Origin: Ancylobacter novellus DSM 506
Lineage (GTDB): Bacteria > Pseudomonadota > Alphaproteobacteria > Rhizobiales > Xanthobacteraceae
Assembly: GCF_000092925.1 (NCBI RefSeq)
Contig: NC_014217.1
Location: forward strand, 4,030,001 to 4,094,000
DNA length: 64,000 bases
Direction: 5' to 3'
The notes under the pieces were generated by a model. That model searched no databases, was not told the origin of the DNA, and saw nothing but the letters and a program-made list of their open reading frames with translations. Below, one piece after another: positions 11,436-20,904 of this stretch. Made by a program: the position numbers and the translations under genes. The first letter of the stretch is position 1. The number at the start of each line of letters is the position of its first letter.

Positions 11436-11903
11436 TCAGGAGGCGAGCACGTTGCTCGGCTGCTGCTGCGCCATGCGCTGGCGGTAGAGGGTGACGAAGT
11501 CCACCGGATCGATCATCAGCGGCGGGAAGCCGCCATTGCGCACGGTGTCGGCGACGATCTGGCGCGCGAACGGGAACAGCATGCGCGGGCATTCGATCAG
11601 GATGAAGGGGTGGATCGTCTCCTGTGCCACGTTCTGGGCGCGGAAGATGCCGGCATAGACCAGCTCCAGCGCGAACATGGTCTTGCCGGAGAGCTCGGCC
11701 TTGGCCTCGATCTTCAGCTCGACCTCGTACTCGCCGCCCTCGCGCACCGGGCGCGCATTGACGTTGATCTGGATGCCGATCTGCGGCTGGCCCTTGACGA
11801 TCAGCGATTCCGGCGCGCCGGGATTCTCGAACGACAGGTCCTTGGTGTACTGCGTCAGCACCTGCAGCGTCGGCATCGGCGCGGCGTTTTCGGTCTCGGC
11901 CAT
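11436..11903 (-). CDS. secB: Protein-export chaperone SecB
   Basis: Tetrameric chaperone that keeps preproteins unfolded and delivers them to SecA. The 155-residue acidic protein reads [19 protein letters not shown], then [15 protein letters not shown], a conserved family block, and ends with the typical region [18 protein letters not shown]. The ATG at 11903 is chosen because it has a good ribosome binding site (AGGAGA, spaced 6 bases); a longer in-frame start lacks family similarity. It is divergent from the Tim44-like gene across a 432-bp gap and convergent with dnaQ. Confidence 0.97.
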   Translation of the reverse strand: MAETENAAPMPTLQVLTQYTKDLSFENPGAPESLIVKGQPQIGIQINVNARPVREGGEYEVELKIEAKAELSGKTMFALELVYAGIFRAQNVAQETIHPFILIECPRMLFPFARQIVADTVRNGGFPPLMIDPVDFVTLYRQRMAQQQPSNVLAS

Positions 11904-12335
11904 GAATATCTCCTGGGGTCCGCCGGGCGCGCCGCGAGGGCGCCGGCGCATGGTGCCGCTGGGTCGGTAATTCCGCCGCAGACGGTCTTGGGCGATAAGG
12001 CGGGTGTCGCTAACATGGTTGCCCGCAGGCTAGCAAGCGCGCGCCCGTGGAAAGCCTTGCGCCGCCGCCATGAAGGTGAGGGGCTTGGCAGCCGCTTGGC
12101 GCGGTGCGCCGGCTTGCTCTACTGTTCAAATCGCATCGCCCGGCAACGGCTCTTCCGTGCGAAGTGATGACCCAGCGGCATTCACGGGGTGGCGAAATCG
12201 GCCAGACGTCGTAAATAGGTCATGGAGGGTGCCTCGGCTTGTTCCGACTGGAACGCGGCGGAATGCGCACCACATGAGAGTCATCCCATCGCCGAAAGGG
12301 TATTTCGGCGGCGTACAGCAACGGCGAACTGCGAC
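11904..12335. other. Divergent intergenic region between secB and the Tim44-like gene
   Basis: This 432-bp gap should hold the promoters for secB (leftward) and the Tim44-like gene (rightward). I see no convincing protein gene, hairpin with T-run, or recognised operator in it. In-frame codons continue upstream of the Tim44-like start but do not look like family sequence. Confidence 0.5.
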
Positions 12336-13061
12336 GTGTTCGATATCTATACGATCATCTTCCTGGCCCTCGCCGTGTTCATCTTCATACGGCTGCGCAG
12401 TGTGCTGGGTCAGCGGACGGGCCGCGAGCGCCCGCCTTACGATCCCTATTCGCGCCGTGATCCCGCCAAGGCGCCGGCCGGCCCTGCCGACAAGGTGGTG
12501 AGCTTCCCCGGCGCCGCCGAGAAGCCGTCCGTTCCCGAGCCGGCCGAGGCCACTGAGAGCGACGAGCCGGCGCCCGCCCGCTGGGCCGGCGTCGCCGAGG
12601 TCGGCTCGGCGGTGGCCAACGGCCTCGACGCCATCGCGGCGCAGGAGCGCGGCTTTGACGCCCAGCATTTCCTCACCGGCGCCCGCGCCGCCTATGAGAT
12701 GATCGTCGTCGCCTTTGCCAATGGCGACCGTGCCGCGCTGAAGGAGCTCCTCGCCCGCGAGGTGTTCGAAGGCTTCTCCGCCGCCATCGCCGAGCGTGAG
12801 CAGCGCGGCGAGAAGATGGAAACCCAGTTCGTCGGCATCGAGAAGGTCGAGATCATCGAGGCCGGGGTGAAGGGCCGTAGCGCCCAGATGACCCTGCGCT
12901 TCCTCTCGCAGCTCATCTCGGTGACCCGCGACAAGGCGGGCCGGGTGATCGACGGCGATCCCGAGCAGGTGGCGGATGTCACCGATGTGTGGACCTTCGC
13001 CCGCGAGCTCGGCACGCGCGACCCGAACTGGAAGCTGGTCGCCACCGAAGCGGCTTCGTGA
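12336..13061 (+). CDS. Tim44-like domain membrane protein (TimA/YajA type)
   Basis: Bacterial relative of the mitochondrial import motor protein Tim44. The 241-residue product begins with a single transmembrane helix (FDIYTIIFLALAVFIFIRL). A proline-rich low-complexity linker with PYDPYSRRDPAKAP follows, then a C-terminal Tim44 domain (about residues 95-240) with ARAAYEMIVVAFANGDRAAL. The GTG at 12336 is chosen because the helix then starts at the N-terminus as in homologues. Proximity to secB suggests a link to export, but the function in bacteria is uncertain. mltA follows after 12 bp. Confidence 0.88.
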   Translation: MFDIYTIIFLALAVFIFIRLRSVLGQRTGRERPPYDPYSRRDPAKAPAGPADKVVSFPGAAEKPSVPEPAEATESDEPAPARWAGVAEVGSAVANGLDAIAAQERGFDAQHFLTGARAAYEMIVVAFANGDRAALKELLAREVFEGFSAAIAEREQRGEKMETQFVGIEKVEIIEAGVKGRSAQMTLRFLSQLISVTRDKAGRVIDGDPEQVADVTDVWTFARELGTRDPNWKLVATEAAS

Positions 13062-13073
13062 GAATATGACGAG

Positions 13074-14324
13074 GTGCGCGCCCATCTCGTCATCCTCGCT
13101 TTTTCCTGTGTCCTGACCGGCGGAGCGGCCCTCGCTTCCGCGGCGCCGCCGCGCGTGCTGTTCCCGCAGGCCGCGCTGGAGCCCATCGGTTTCGACACGC
13201 TGCCCGGCTGGGAGCAGGACGACCATGCCGGTGCGCTGGTCGCCTTCCGCCGGAGCTGCGGGCGCATCCACGCCAAGCCCGATCTCGTCGATCCGCCGCG
13301 CCCGGTCTTCACCGCGCTGCGGCACGTCTGCGCGCAGGCGGCACACCTGCCACGCAAGCCGTCCGACGCCGCGGCCCGGCACTTCTTCGAGAAGGAATTC
13401 CGCCCTTTCCGCATCGCCGCGATCGACCAGCCGGCAGGCTTCCTCACCGGCTATTACGAGCCGGAGGTGGAGGGATCGCTGACGCGCTCGGCGGAATTCA
13501 GCATCCCGCTCTACCGCCGCCCGCCCGACCTCATCCTCGGCCCGCCGCCCAAGGATGGCCCGCCGGTGAACAAGGGGCCGGCCTATCGCCGGGTCGACGG
13601 CAAGCTCGTGCCCTATTACGACCGGCCCGCCATCGAGGACGGCGCGCTGAAGGACAAGGGGCTGGAGGTCGCCTGGATCCGCGACCCGGCCGACGCCTTC
13701 TTCGCCCATATACAGGGCTCGCTCAGGGTGCGGCTGCCGGACGGCCATGTGCTGCGGCTCAATTATGACGGCCATAACGGCCAGCCCTACACGCCCATCG
13801 GCCGCCTGCTCATCGATCGCGGCCTGGTGCCGCGCGAGAAGATGTCGATGGACGCGATCCGCGCCTATATCGAGGCTCATCCCGAGGAAGGGCGCGAGCT
13901 GATGCGGCAGAACAAATCCTACATCTTCTTCCGCGTCGCCCATGAGCTGAAGGGCGACGACGGCGCTGTGGGTGCGCAGGGCCTGCCGCTCGCCGCCGGC
14001 CGCTCCATCGCCGTGGACAAGGCGATCCATGTCTATGGCACGCCCTTCTTCATCGCCGCCGACCTGCCGACCGGCGAGGCGGGGGCGATCGAGCCCTTCG
14101 GGCGGCTGATGATCGCGCAGGATACGGGCTCGGCCATCGTCGGGCCGGCGCGGGCCGACATTTTCTTCGGTGCCGGCAAGGAGGCCGGCGCGGTGGCGGG
14201 CCGCATCCAGCATCCCGGCGCCTTCGCCGTGCTGCTGCCGCGGGCACTCGATCCCTCGCGCCGGCATGTGCCGCTGCCGAAGCCGCGCCCGGCTGTTCCC
14301 GCCACCATGTCGGAAACGCCATGA
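13074..14324 (+). CDS. mltA: Membrane-bound lytic murein transglycosylase A
   Basis: Cleaves the glycan strands of peptidoglycan with formation of anhydromuramic acid. The 416-residue protein has an N-terminal signal peptide (LVILAFSCVLTGGAALASA), the MltA beta-barrel core with GYYEPEVEGS near residue 127 and NKSYIFFR near 281, and the 3D domain carrying AQDTGSAIVGPARADIFFG near 345 with the catalytic aspartate. No lipobox cysteine follows the signal, so it may be periplasmic rather than a lipoprotein as in E. coli. The start is GTG and the stop overlaps the Smr gene by four bases. Confidence 0.95.
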   Translation: MRAHLVILAFSCVLTGGAALASAAPPRVLFPQAALEPIGFDTLPGWEQDDHAGALVAFRRSCGRIHAKPDLVDPPRPVFTALRHVCAQAAHLPRKPSDAAARHFFEKEFRPFRIAAIDQPAGFLTGYYEPEVEGSLTRSAEFSIPLYRRPPDLILGPPPKDGPPVNKGPAYRRVDGKLVPYYDRPAIEDGALKDKGLEVAWIRDPADAFFAHIQGSLRVRLPDGHVLRLNYDGHNGQPYTPIGRLLIDRGLVPREKMSMDAIRAYIEAHPEEGRELMRQNKSYIFFRVAHELKGDDGAVGAQGLPLAAGRSIAVDKAIHVYGTPFFIAADLPTGEAGAIEPFGRLMIAQDTGSAIVGPARADIFFGAGKEAGAVAGRIQHPGAFAVLLPRALDPSRRHVPLPKPRPAVPATMSETP

Positions 14325-14914
14325 GCGCCGACGGCACCGGCCGGCCACGGCGCCGGCGCCCCCTCCATCCGGAGGAGAAGGCGCTGTGGGAGCACGTCAC
14401 CCGCTCCATCGCGCCGATGCGCCCGGCGCCGAAGCTGGCGCTGCCCGCCGAGCCGCCGGCAGAGATTGCGGAGGCGGCAGAGAAGTCCCGGCCCAAGCGT
14501 CGGATCGCCGAAGCCGCCGCCCCGGCACCGAAAGCCCCGCCCGGTCCGCCGCCGCTCGCGCCGCTGGAGCCGAAGCTGCGGCGAAAGCTCTCGCGCGGCG
14601 CCGAGGTCGACGCCCGGCTCGACCTGCACGGCATGACCCAGGCTGCCGCCCACGGCCGGCTGATCGGCTTCCTGCGCGGCGCGCAGGGCGAGGGCCATTC
14701 GCTGGTGCTGGTGATCACGGGCAAGGGCGGCGAGGGCACGACGATATTGGCCGGCGAGGGCGGGCGCGGCGTGCTGCGCCGCCTCGTGCCGCAATGGCTC
14801 GCCGCGCCGGAGATGCGGGCGCTTGTGGTCGGCTTCCAGACCGCCGCGCGCGGCCATGGCGGCGAGGGCGCGCTCTATGTGCGGATAAGGCGCGTCAGGG
14901 AGTTCCGGCGATGA
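14321..14914 (+). CDS. Smr domain protein (MutS2 C-terminal-like nuclease family)
   Basis: The 197-residue protein has a basic, proline/alanine-rich first half with no recognisable domain and a C-terminal Smr domain from about residue 90. The domain shows the two family signatures LDLHGMTQAAAHGRL and VLVITGKGGEG. Smr domains bind or nick nucleic acids, including branched DNA and ribosome-associated mRNA. The specific role of this stand-alone form is not known. It overlaps the mltA stop and the start of the next gene by four bases each, so the three are probably co-translated. Confidence 0.92.
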   Translation: MSADGTGRPRRRRPLHPEEKALWEHVTRSIAPMRPAPKLALPAEPPAEIAEAAEKSRPKRRIAEAAAPAPKAPPGPPPLAPLEPKLRRKLSRGAEVDARLDLHGMTQAAAHGRLIGFLRGAQGEGHSLVLVITGKGGEGTTILAGEGGRGVLRRLVPQWLAAPEMRALVVGFQTAARGHGGEGALYVRIRRVREFRR

Positions 14915-15276
14915 CCCCGTTCGGCCGCCGCATGCGCGAGATGCGCGCCGAGCGCGGGGTGACGCTGAGCCAGATGGCCGAGGGCATCGGCGTCTCCGCC
15001 GCCTATCTCTCGGCGCTGGAGCACGGCAAGCGCGGCCAGCCGACCTTCCTCATGCTCCAGCGCATCACGGCCTATTTCAACGTCATCTGGGACGAGGCGG
15101 AAGCGCTGCGCATGCTGGCGGAGATCTCCGACCCGCGCGTGGTCGTCGACACGTCGGGCCTCTCACCCGAGGCGACCGAGCTCGCCAACCTGCTCGCCCG
15201 CGAGATCGCCACCCTGCCGCCGGAAGCCGTGGCCGAGCTGCTCGGCCGGCTCAAGATTCTCGGCCGGCCGGGATAG
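14911..15276 (+). CDS. XRE-family helix-turn-helix transcriptional regulator
   Basis: The 121-residue protein has an N-terminal Cro/CI-type helix-turn-helix at about residues 5-60: RMREMRAERGVTLSQMAEGI, then GVSAAYLSALEHGKRGQPTF. The C-terminal helical part (ELANLLAREIATLPPEAVAE) may dimerise. The ATG at 14911 overlaps the Smr stop. The target is unknown; its fixed place behind mltA-Smr and ahead of a parS site might mean a local or envelope-related regulon, but that is a guess. Confidence 0.9.
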   Translation: MTPFGRRMREMRAERGVTLSQMAEGIGVSAAYLSALEHGKRGQPTFLMLQRITAYFNVIWDEAEALRMLAEISDPRVVVDTSGLSPEATELANLLAREIATLPPEAVAELLGRLKILGRPG

Positions 15277-15277
15277 G

Positions 15278-15297
15278 CCGGTTTCACGTGAAACCGG
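15278..15297. other. parS-like ParB binding site 3 within a perfect 20-bp palindrome
   Basis: The core GTTTCACGTGAAAC matches the central 14 bases of parS exactly, and the palindrome extends by CCG/CGG on each side to 20 bp with no mismatch. It lies in the 33-bp gap between the convergent XRE gene and hslU. A hairpin from this palindrome could also help end both transcripts, but no T-run is present. Confidence 0.88.
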
Positions 15298-15309
15298 TCC
15301 CGCTATGCC

Positions 15310-16620
15310 TCAGAGGATATAGCGGCTTAGGTCGGTATTGCCGGCCAGATCCGCCACGCGCTCGCGCACATAGGCGCCGTCGATGACGATGGTCTCGCCC
15401 GAGCGGTCCGGCGCGTTGAAGGACAGATCATCCAGCACCCGCTCGATCACCGTCTGCAGCCGCCGCGCGCCGATATTCTCGACGCTGGCATTCACCTGCA
15501 CGGCGATGTCGGCGATCGCCTCCACCGCATCCTCGGTGATGGAGAGCTCGACGCCTTCCGTGCCCATCAGCGCTACCGACTGCTTGACCAGGCTCGCCTC
15601 GGTCTCGGTGAGGATGCGCTTGAAGTCCTCGCGGGTCAGCGCCTCCAGCTCGACGCGGATCGGCAGGCGGCCCTGTAATTCGGGCAGCAGGTCGGACGGC
15701 TTCGACACATGGAAGGCGCCCGAGGCGATGAACAGGATATGGTCGGTCTTCACCGGCCCGTGCTTGGTCGAGACCGTCGTGCCCTCGATCAGCGGCAGCA
15801 GGTCGCGCTGCACGCCCTCGCGCGACACGTCGGCGCCGCCGCGGCGGTCGCTGCCGGCGATCTTGTCGATCTCGTCGAGGAAGACGATGCCGTTCTCCTC
15901 CACCGCGCGGATCGCCTCCTGCACGATGGCGTCCTGGTCGATGAGCTTGTCGGCCTCTTCCGACATCAGCAGCGGGTGGGCGTCCTTCACCGTGACGCGG
16001 CGCGGCTTGGAGCGGCCGCCAAAGGCCTTGCCGAGCATGTCGCCGATCGAGATCGCGCCCATCTGCGCACCCGGCATGCCGGGGATCTCGAACATCGGCA
16101 TGCCCTGGCCGCCGCTGCTCGCCACCTCGATCTCGACCTCCTTGTCGTCGAGCAGCCCGTCGCGCAGCTTCTTGCGGAAGCTCTCGCGGGTCCCCGCCGA
16201 GGCGGTGGTGCCGACCAGCGCGTCGAGCACGCGTTCCTCGGCGGCGAGATGTGCCTTGGCTTCGACGCCCTTGCGCCGCACCTCGCGCACGAGGCCGATG
16301 CCGACCTCGACGAGGTCGCGCACGATCTGCTCGACGTCGCGCCCGACATAGCCGACCTCGGTGAACTTGGTCGCCTCCACCTTGAGGAAGGGCGCGCCGG
16401 CGAGCCGGGCGAGGCGACGGGAGATCTCGGTCTTGCCGACGCCCGTCGGGCCGATCATCAGGATGTTCTTCGGCAGCACCTCCTCGCGCAGCTGACCCTC
16501 CAGCTGCTGGCGCCGCCAGCGGTTGCGCAGGGCGATGGCGACCGCGCGCTTGGCCTTGTGCTGGCCGACGATGAAGCGGTCGAGCTCGGAGACGATTTCG
16601 CGGGGGGAGAAGCTGGTCAT
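15310..16620 (-). CDS. hslU: HslU, ATPase subunit of the HslUV protease
   Basis: AAA+ unfoldase that feeds substrates to the HslV peptidase. The 436-residue protein opens with [20 protein letters not shown], has Walker [20 protein letters not shown] near residue 57, the pore-loop region [11 protein letters not shown] near 88, and Walker [12 protein letters not shown] near 247. It ends in the conserved tail DLSRYIL, which inserts into HslV. Its start overlaps the stop of the acetyltransferase gene, and hslV lies one gene further upstream. Confidence 0.98.
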   Translation of the reverse strand: MTSFSPREIVSELDRFIVGQHKAKRAVAIALRNRWRRQQLEGQLREEVLPKNILMIGPTGVGKTEISRRLARLAGAPFLKVEATKFTEVGYVGRDVEQIVRDLVEVGIGLVREVRRKGVEAKAHLAAEERVLDALVGTTASAGTRESFRKKLRDGLLDDKEVEIEVASSGGQGMPMFEIPGMPGAQMGAISIGDMLGKAFGGRSKPRRVTVKDAHPLLMSEEADKLIDQDAIVQEAIRAVEENGIVFLDEIDKIAGSDRRGGADVSREGVQRDLLPLIEGTTVSTKHGPVKTDHILFIASGAFHVSKPSDLLPELQGRLPIRVELEALTREDFKRILTETEASLVKQSVALMGTEGVELSITEDAVEAIADIAVQVNASVENIGARRLQTVIERVLDDLSFNAPDRSGETIVIDGAYVRERVADLAGNTDLSRYIL

Positions 16621-17132
16621 TGAGCGGAGATCCTTGCGGCACGTCTCATCAGGAGCACGCGGCCGAACGGCGTAGAACGGTGGTCGAGGGCGCCGAATCC
16701 GGCCTTCTCATAGGCCCGGATGGCGCGCGAATTGGTCGGGTCGGGATCGGTGACGACATGGGAGGCGCCGGCCTGCCCGCATCGCTCGACGAAGCGCGCG
16801 ATGAAGGCGGAGCCATGGCCCTGCCCGAGCAGCTCCGGCTCGCCGATGAACTGGTCGATGCCGAGCGTGCCCGGCGGCTGGTCGCGATAGGGGTGGCCGT
16901 CCTCCGCATGCGGATCGTAGCTCTGGATGTAACCGGCCTCACGCCCGTCGATCAGCACGAGATAGGGCTGCACCCAGGGCTCGGCCATCGCCTGCGCCAC
17001 CTCGGCCATCGCCTCCTCCGCCGGATTCCACCACTGCGCGACATGCGGCTTCCCGAACCAGCGCGCCAGCAGCGGGAAATCCGCCTGCGCCAGCGGCCGG
17101 AAGCCGTAGGTCGCGCCGGTCTCAGGCCGCAT
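16617..17132 (-). CDS. GNAT acetyltransferase resembling AAC(6')-type enzymes
   Basis: The 171-residue protein is a GNAT-fold acyltransferase. The acetyl-CoA loop is [19 protein letters not shown] (about 108-126), and the segment [19 protein letters not shown] (about 133-151) resembles aminoglycoside 6'-N-acetyltransferases and siderophore-type GNATs. The ATG at 17132 is taken because [19 protein letters not shown] is a normal domain start; it overlaps the hslV stop by 11 bases, and the end overlaps hslU by four. The natural substrate is unknown. Resistance activity cannot be inferred from sequence alone. Confidence 0.88.
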   Translation of the reverse strand: MRPETGATYGFRPLAQADFPLLARWFGKPHVAQWWNPAEEAMAEVAQAMAEPWVQPYLVLIDGREAGYIQSYDPHAEDGHPYRDQPPGTLGIDQFIGEPELLGQGHGSAFIARFVERCGQAGASHVVTDPDPTNSRAIRAYEKAGFGALDHRSTPFGRVLLMRRAARISAQ

Positions 17133-17673
17133 CGATGGTCTCGATGGTGAGCTGGCCGTTGGTGTAGATGCAGATGTCGGCGGCGATGCCCAGGCTCTTG
17201 CGCACGATCGCCTCCGGGTCCTGCCCGCTATCGGCGAGCGCACGCGCCGCCGCCAGCGCGAAGCCGCCGCCCGAGCCTATGGCGGTGATGCCATTCTCCG
17301 GCTCCAGCACGTCGCCGGTGCCGGTGAGCACGAGGGTGATGTTCTTGTCCGCCACGATCATCATCGCTTCCAGCCGCCGCAGATAGCGGTCCGTGCGCCA
17401 GTCCTTGGCGAGCTCGACCGCGGCGCGCTGCAGCTGGCCGGGATACTGCTCGAGCTTGGCTTCCAGCCGCTCGAACAAAGTGAAGGCGTCGGCCGTGGCG
17501 CCGGCGAAGCCGCCGATCACGTCGCCCTTGCCGAGGCGCCGCACCTTGCGGGCATTGGCCTTCATCACCGTATTGCCGAGCGTCACCTGCCCGTCGCCGC
17601 CGATGGCGACGCGCGAACCGGAGCGGACGGAGACGATGGTGGTGCCGTAGATCGTGTCGGGGGCGTGGTTCAT
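17122..17673 (-). CDS. hslV: HslV, peptidase subunit of the HslUV protease
   Basis: Proteasome-related threonine peptidase. The 183-residue product reads [19 protein letters not shown]. The conserved TTIVSVR shows the catalytic threonine at residue 11, so a ten-residue propeptide must be removed, unlike E. coli where only methionine is lost. Other landmarks are [20 protein letters not shown] and [16 protein letters not shown] (here [18 protein letters not shown]). It leads the hslV-GNAT-hslU unit. Heat-shock regulation is usual, but I did not find a clear sigma-32 promoter. Confidence 0.97.
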   Translation of the reverse strand: MNHAPDTIYGTTIVSVRSGSRVAIGGDGQVTLGNTVMKANARKVRRLGKGDVIGGFAGATADAFTLFERLEAKLEQYPGQLQRAAVELAKDWRTDRYLRRLEAMMIVADKNITLVLTGTGDVLEPENGITAIGSGGGFALAAARALADSGQDPEAIVRKSLGIAADICIYTNGQLTIETIDAA

Positions 17674-17741
17674 TCAGGACTCGGGATGCAGGACGCTGGA
17701 TGCAGGCTGGGGTCGAGAGCCTTACTTAAGTCGTCCCCGCT

Positions 17742-18971
17742 TCAGCGCAACTCGGCGGCGGGTTCTGCGCCCGTCGCAGGCTCCGCCAGCTTCAGCCCCG
17801 GCAGGATGCCCGCGAGCACGATGACGCCGCCGGCGATGAGGAAGATATCCGCCGGCAGGAACACCAGCAGCCCCGTCATCAGCCCGGCGAGGAACACCGA
17901 GAGCGCCACTCCGGCATTGGCGATGCCGAGCGCCCAGCCGCGTTCGCTCGCGTCGACCGAGGAGGAGATGGCGGCGAGCAGCGTGATGAAGGCGAGGATG
18001 TTGCTGGCGGTCGAAAGGAGCCCGACCGCGACCTGCCCCCAGGCCGGCAGCGGCAGCCCGCTGATGATGAGGAACATGCCGCAGAGCGCGAGGCCCAGCA
18101 GGGCGGTCGGCTTGTCGCTGCCGAGCCGGGCCCGGACGAATTTGAAGCCGATGGCGGAGGAGAAGGCGCAGCCTATGCCCATCACCATGGAAAACAGGCC
18201 GAGCTCGGCGGTGGTGAAGCCGTAGGAGCGCTGCATCTCGATGAGGATGAAGGTGTAGTAGATCAGGAAGCCGAACTGGAACAGGAAGAAGGACAGCGCC
18301 GGCACGATGATCGCCGGCCGGTCCTTGACCCGGGCAAGCAGGACGAAGGGCTGCTTCCAGTCGAGGCTCAGCGCCCGGCGCGCCTCGTCCTTGGCGAAAT
18401 GCGCGCGGCTCAGCAGCGCGAGGGTGAGAAGGCACAGCACCAGCGCCACGCCGAGCGGGAGGCGGAAGTCCCAATGGCCGAGCACGCCGCCGATCGCCGG
18501 CCCCGCCACCATGCCGATGGTGTTGACCAGCACAACCTGCGCCATGGCGGCGCTGCGCTGGTCCTCCGGCGCGGCATCGACCACCGAGGCCTGGGCGATG
18601 GGCGCGGTGCCGGCCATCTGGCCGGAGGAGAGCCGGCCGAGGAAGAACAGCCAGAGATGGCCGATCTCCAGCGCCAGCCACATCAGCGCATAGCTTCCCG
18701 CCAGTCCCGCCATGCAGATCATCAGCGTCTTCTTGCGGCCGAGCGCGTCGGAGAGGTCGCCGAGCAGCGAGGCGCCGAAGAACATGCCGATGGGAAACAG
18801 CGCGAAGGCCAGCGACAGCAGCGTGTCGCGCGTCGCCGGCGCATAGCCCGCCACGATCGATCCGTTCTCGAACAGGGCGACCAGCAGCGGGTACATCAGC
18901 CCGAAGGAGAAGATGTCGATGAAGACGGCAAGGAAGAGCGGGGCGCGGGCGCGCAGCGTGGCCATGTCCAT
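17742..18971 (-). CDS. MFS transporter, DHA1/TetA-like
   Basis: The 409-residue protein has about twelve hydrophobic segments and the MFS motif between helices 2 and 3 (GDLSDALGRKKTLMICMAG, about residues 71-89). Further typical features are MAGTAPIAQASVVDAAPEDQ near helix 4 and a long central loop before LSFFLFQFGFLIYY. This pattern is that of the TetA-like drug:proton antiporter group. The substrate cannot be told from sequence. It is transcribed alone, divergent from hisB across 158 bp, and ends 68 bp before the hslV start. Confidence 0.9.
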   Translation of the reverse strand: MDMATLRARAPLFLAVFIDIFSFGLMYPLLVALFENGSIVAGYAPATRDTLLSLAFALFPIGMFFGASLLGDLSDALGRKKTLMICMAGLAGSYALMWLALEIGHLWLFFLGRLSSGQMAGTAPIAQASVVDAAPEDQRSAAMAQVVLVNTIGMVAGPAIGGVLGHWDFRLPLGVALVLCLLTLALLSRAHFAKDEARRALSLDWKQPFVLLARVKDRPAIIVPALSFFLFQFGFLIYYTFILIEMQRSYGFTTAELGLFSMVMGIGCAFSSAIGFKFVRARLGSDKPTALLGLALCGMFLIISGLPLPAWGQVAVGLLSTASNILAFITLLAAISSSVDASERGWALGIANAGVALSVFLAGLMTGLLVFLPADIFLIAGGVIVLAGILPGLKLAEPATGAEPAAELR

Positions 18972-19129
18972 CGAGAGGCTCCGGGGGGCGAGGCGGGAAT
19001 GATGCGGGTATTCGGCACGATGCGCCAGCGCGATACCGCATCGTCAAGCCCGGCGGGCGTAGATGACGCGCATATGGCATCGCAACAGCATAGCTGCTAA
19101 GACGCCGGCTCTTCCGGGAGCCCGAAGCT

Positions 19130-19723
19130 ATGCGCACGGCCAGCATCACCCGCGCCACCAAGGAAACGCAGATCCGCCTCGCCGTCGACCTCGACGGCAC
19201 GGGGAAGGCGAAGATCGCGACCGGGGTCGGCTTCTTCGACCACATGCTGGACCTGCTCGCCCGCCATTCGCGCATCGACATGGAGATCGAAGCGACGGGC
19301 GACCTGCACATCGACTTCCACCACACGGTGGAGGATGTCGGCATCGCGCTCGGCCAGGCGGTGCGGCAGGCGCTCGGCGACATGCGCGGCATCACCCGCT
19401 ATGCCAGCCTGCATCTGCCGATGGACGAGACGCTGACCCGCGTCGCGCTCGACATCTCCGGTCGGCCCTTCCTGGTCTTCCGCACCGAGTTCCCGGCGGC
19501 GAAGATCGGCGAGTTCGACACCGAGCTGGTGCGCGAGTTCTTCCAGGGCTTCGCGATCAATGCCGGGCTGACGCTGCATGTCGAGACTCTGTATGGCGTC
19601 AACGCACACCATATAGCGGAGAGCTGCTTCAAGGGCCTCGCCCGTGCACTGCGCGCGGCGGTGGCGATCGACCCGGCGGCGGCGGGGGAGATCCCCTCCA
19701 CCAAGGGCAGCCTTGGTGGCTGA
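19130..19723 (+). CDS. hisB: Imidazoleglycerol-phosphate dehydratase
   Basis: Dehydrates imidazole glycerol phosphate in histidine synthesis; a monofunctional enzyme without the phosphatase half found in E. coli. The 197-residue protein shows [19 protein letters not shown] (about 36-54), the metal-binding [16 protein letters not shown] (about 63-78), and the C-terminal [22 protein letters not shown] ribosome binding site precedes the ATG. It begins the hisB-DUF2628-hisH-hisA-hisF-hisE run. Confidence 0.97.
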   Translation: MRTASITRATKETQIRLAVDLDGTGKAKIATGVGFFDHMLDLLARHSRIDMEIEATGDLHIDFHHTVEDVGIALGQAVRQALGDMRGITRYASLHLPMDETLTRVALDISGRPFLVFRTEFPAAKIGEFDTELVREFFQGFAINAGLTLHVETLYGVNAHHIAESCFKGLARALRAAVAIDPAAAGEIPSTKGSLGG

Positions 19724-19756
19724 TCTCATTGGCTGAGACGGAAGGCTGAGACGAAT

Positions 19757-20245
19757 ATGGCGGTGTGGACGGTCTTCGAGCCCGAGGCGGCGGACGAGGC
19801 GCGCACGACCCGCGACTGGGCGGACGGCTTCGCCTTCGTGCCCGAGCGCCTGTCGTGGAGCGCGCTGCCGCTGGCGCCGCTGGTGCTGCTGTTCCACCGT
19901 CTGTGGCTGGCCTTCATCGTCTATGCCCTCGTGCAGGTGGCGGTGGTCGCTGCCATCTTCTTGCTCGACCTCGACGGCGACGCTTTCGCGCTGCTTCTCG
20001 TCGCCAACATAATGGTGGCGGTGGAGCTTCCCGGCCTGCGCCGCGCCAAGCTGGTCGCGCGCGGCTATGAGGAGGTCGGCACCGTCGCCGCACCGAAACT
20101 GGAAGGCGCCGAGCAGCGCTATTTCGAGGCGCGGCTGGGCACGTTCACGCCCGTGGCGCCCGTGCCAGCGTCTCCCCGCGCTTACGCCCCGGCCCGGCCG
20201 GCGGAAAGCGGCGTGCTCGGCCTGTTCCCGGAGGCGAGCCGATGA
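19757..20245 (+). CDS. DUF2628 membrane protein within the histidine operon
   Basis: The 162-residue protein starts [20 protein letters not shown], then [20 protein letters not shown], which matches the DUF2628 pattern (a soluble start followed by hydrophobic helices at about 33-53, 55-75 and 76-95). The C-terminal third is proline/alanine-rich and probably cytosolic. It sits between hisB and hisH and overlaps the hisH start by four bases. This gene position is conserved in Hyphomicrobiales, but no enzymatic role in histidine synthesis is known. Confidence 0.82.
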   Translation: MAVWTVFEPEAADEARTTRDWADGFAFVPERLSWSALPLAPLVLLFHRLWLAFIVYALVQVAVVAAIFLLDLDGDAFALLLVANIMVAVELPGLRRAKLVARGYEEVGTVAAPKLEGAEQRYFEARLGTFTPVAPVPASPRAYAPARPAESGVLGLFPEASR

Positions 20246-20904
20246 TCCCGCCCGCCCCCGTCGCCCTGATCGACTACGGCTCCGGCAATCTGCACTCGGC
20301 TGGCAAGGCGCTGGAGCGGGCCGCGCGCGAGAGCGGCACCAACAAGACGGTCCTCGTCACTGCCGACCCGGAAGTGGTGCGCCTCGCCGACCGCGTGGTG
20401 CTGCCCGGCGTCGGCGCCTATGCCGACTGCCGGCGCGGGCTCGATGCCGTTCCCGGCATGGTCGAGGCGCTGACCGAGGTGGTGCGCGAGCGTGGCCGGC
20501 CCTTCCTCGGCATCTGCGTCGGCCTTCAGCTGATGGCGACGCGCGGGCTGGAGCACGGTGTCACCGGTGGCCTCGGCTGGATCGAGGGTGATGTCACCAA
20601 AATCGTCACCAGTGACTCCGCGCTGAAGATCCCCCATATGGGCTGGAATTCGCTCGACGTCGTGCGCCCGCACCCGATCCTGGAGGGCATTCCGACGGGT
20701 CCGGAAGGGCTGGACGCCTATTTCGTCCACTCCTACCACCTCGCGGCCGCCAACCCCGCCGACGTCGTGGCAACTAGCGACTACGGCGGCAAGGTCACCG
20801 CTGTCGTCGGCCGCGACAACATCGCCGGCACCCAGTTCCATCCCGAGAAGAGCCAGCGCCTCGGCCTCGCCCTCCTCGCCAATTTCCTGAAATGGACGCC
20901 GTGA
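20242..20904 (+). CDS. hisH: Imidazole glycerol phosphate synthase, glutamine amidotransferase subunit
   Basis: Glutaminase subunit supplying ammonia to HisF. The 220-residue protein has [20 protein letters not shown] at the N-terminus, the oxyanion and nucleophile region [12 protein letters not shown] and [16 protein letters not shown] (cysteine near residue 93), and the triad end [12 protein letters not shown] with histidine and glutamate near 198-200. It overlaps the DUF2628 stop by four bases and the hisA start in a GTGA overlap. Confidence 0.97.
   Translation: MIPPAPVALIDYGSGNLHSAGKALERAARESGTNKTVLVTADPEVVRLADRVVLPGVGAYADCRRGLDAVPGMVEALTEVVRERGRPFLGICVGLQLMATRGLEHGVTGGLGWIEGDVTKIVTSDSALKIPHMGWNSLDVVRPHPILEGIPTGPEGLDAYFVHSYHLAAANPADVVATSDYGGKVTAVVGRDNIAGTQFHPEKSQRLGLALLANFLKWTP

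Noticed and set aside
12126..14348. A 740-codon open frame opposite the Tim44-like and mltA genes
   Set aside because: Both plus-strand genes match known families; the antisense sequence does not.
16617..17132. Calling the hslVU-linked GNAT an aminoglycoside resistance gene
   Set aside because: Similarity in the acetyl-CoA region is shared by many GNATs, and the operon context is housekeeping.
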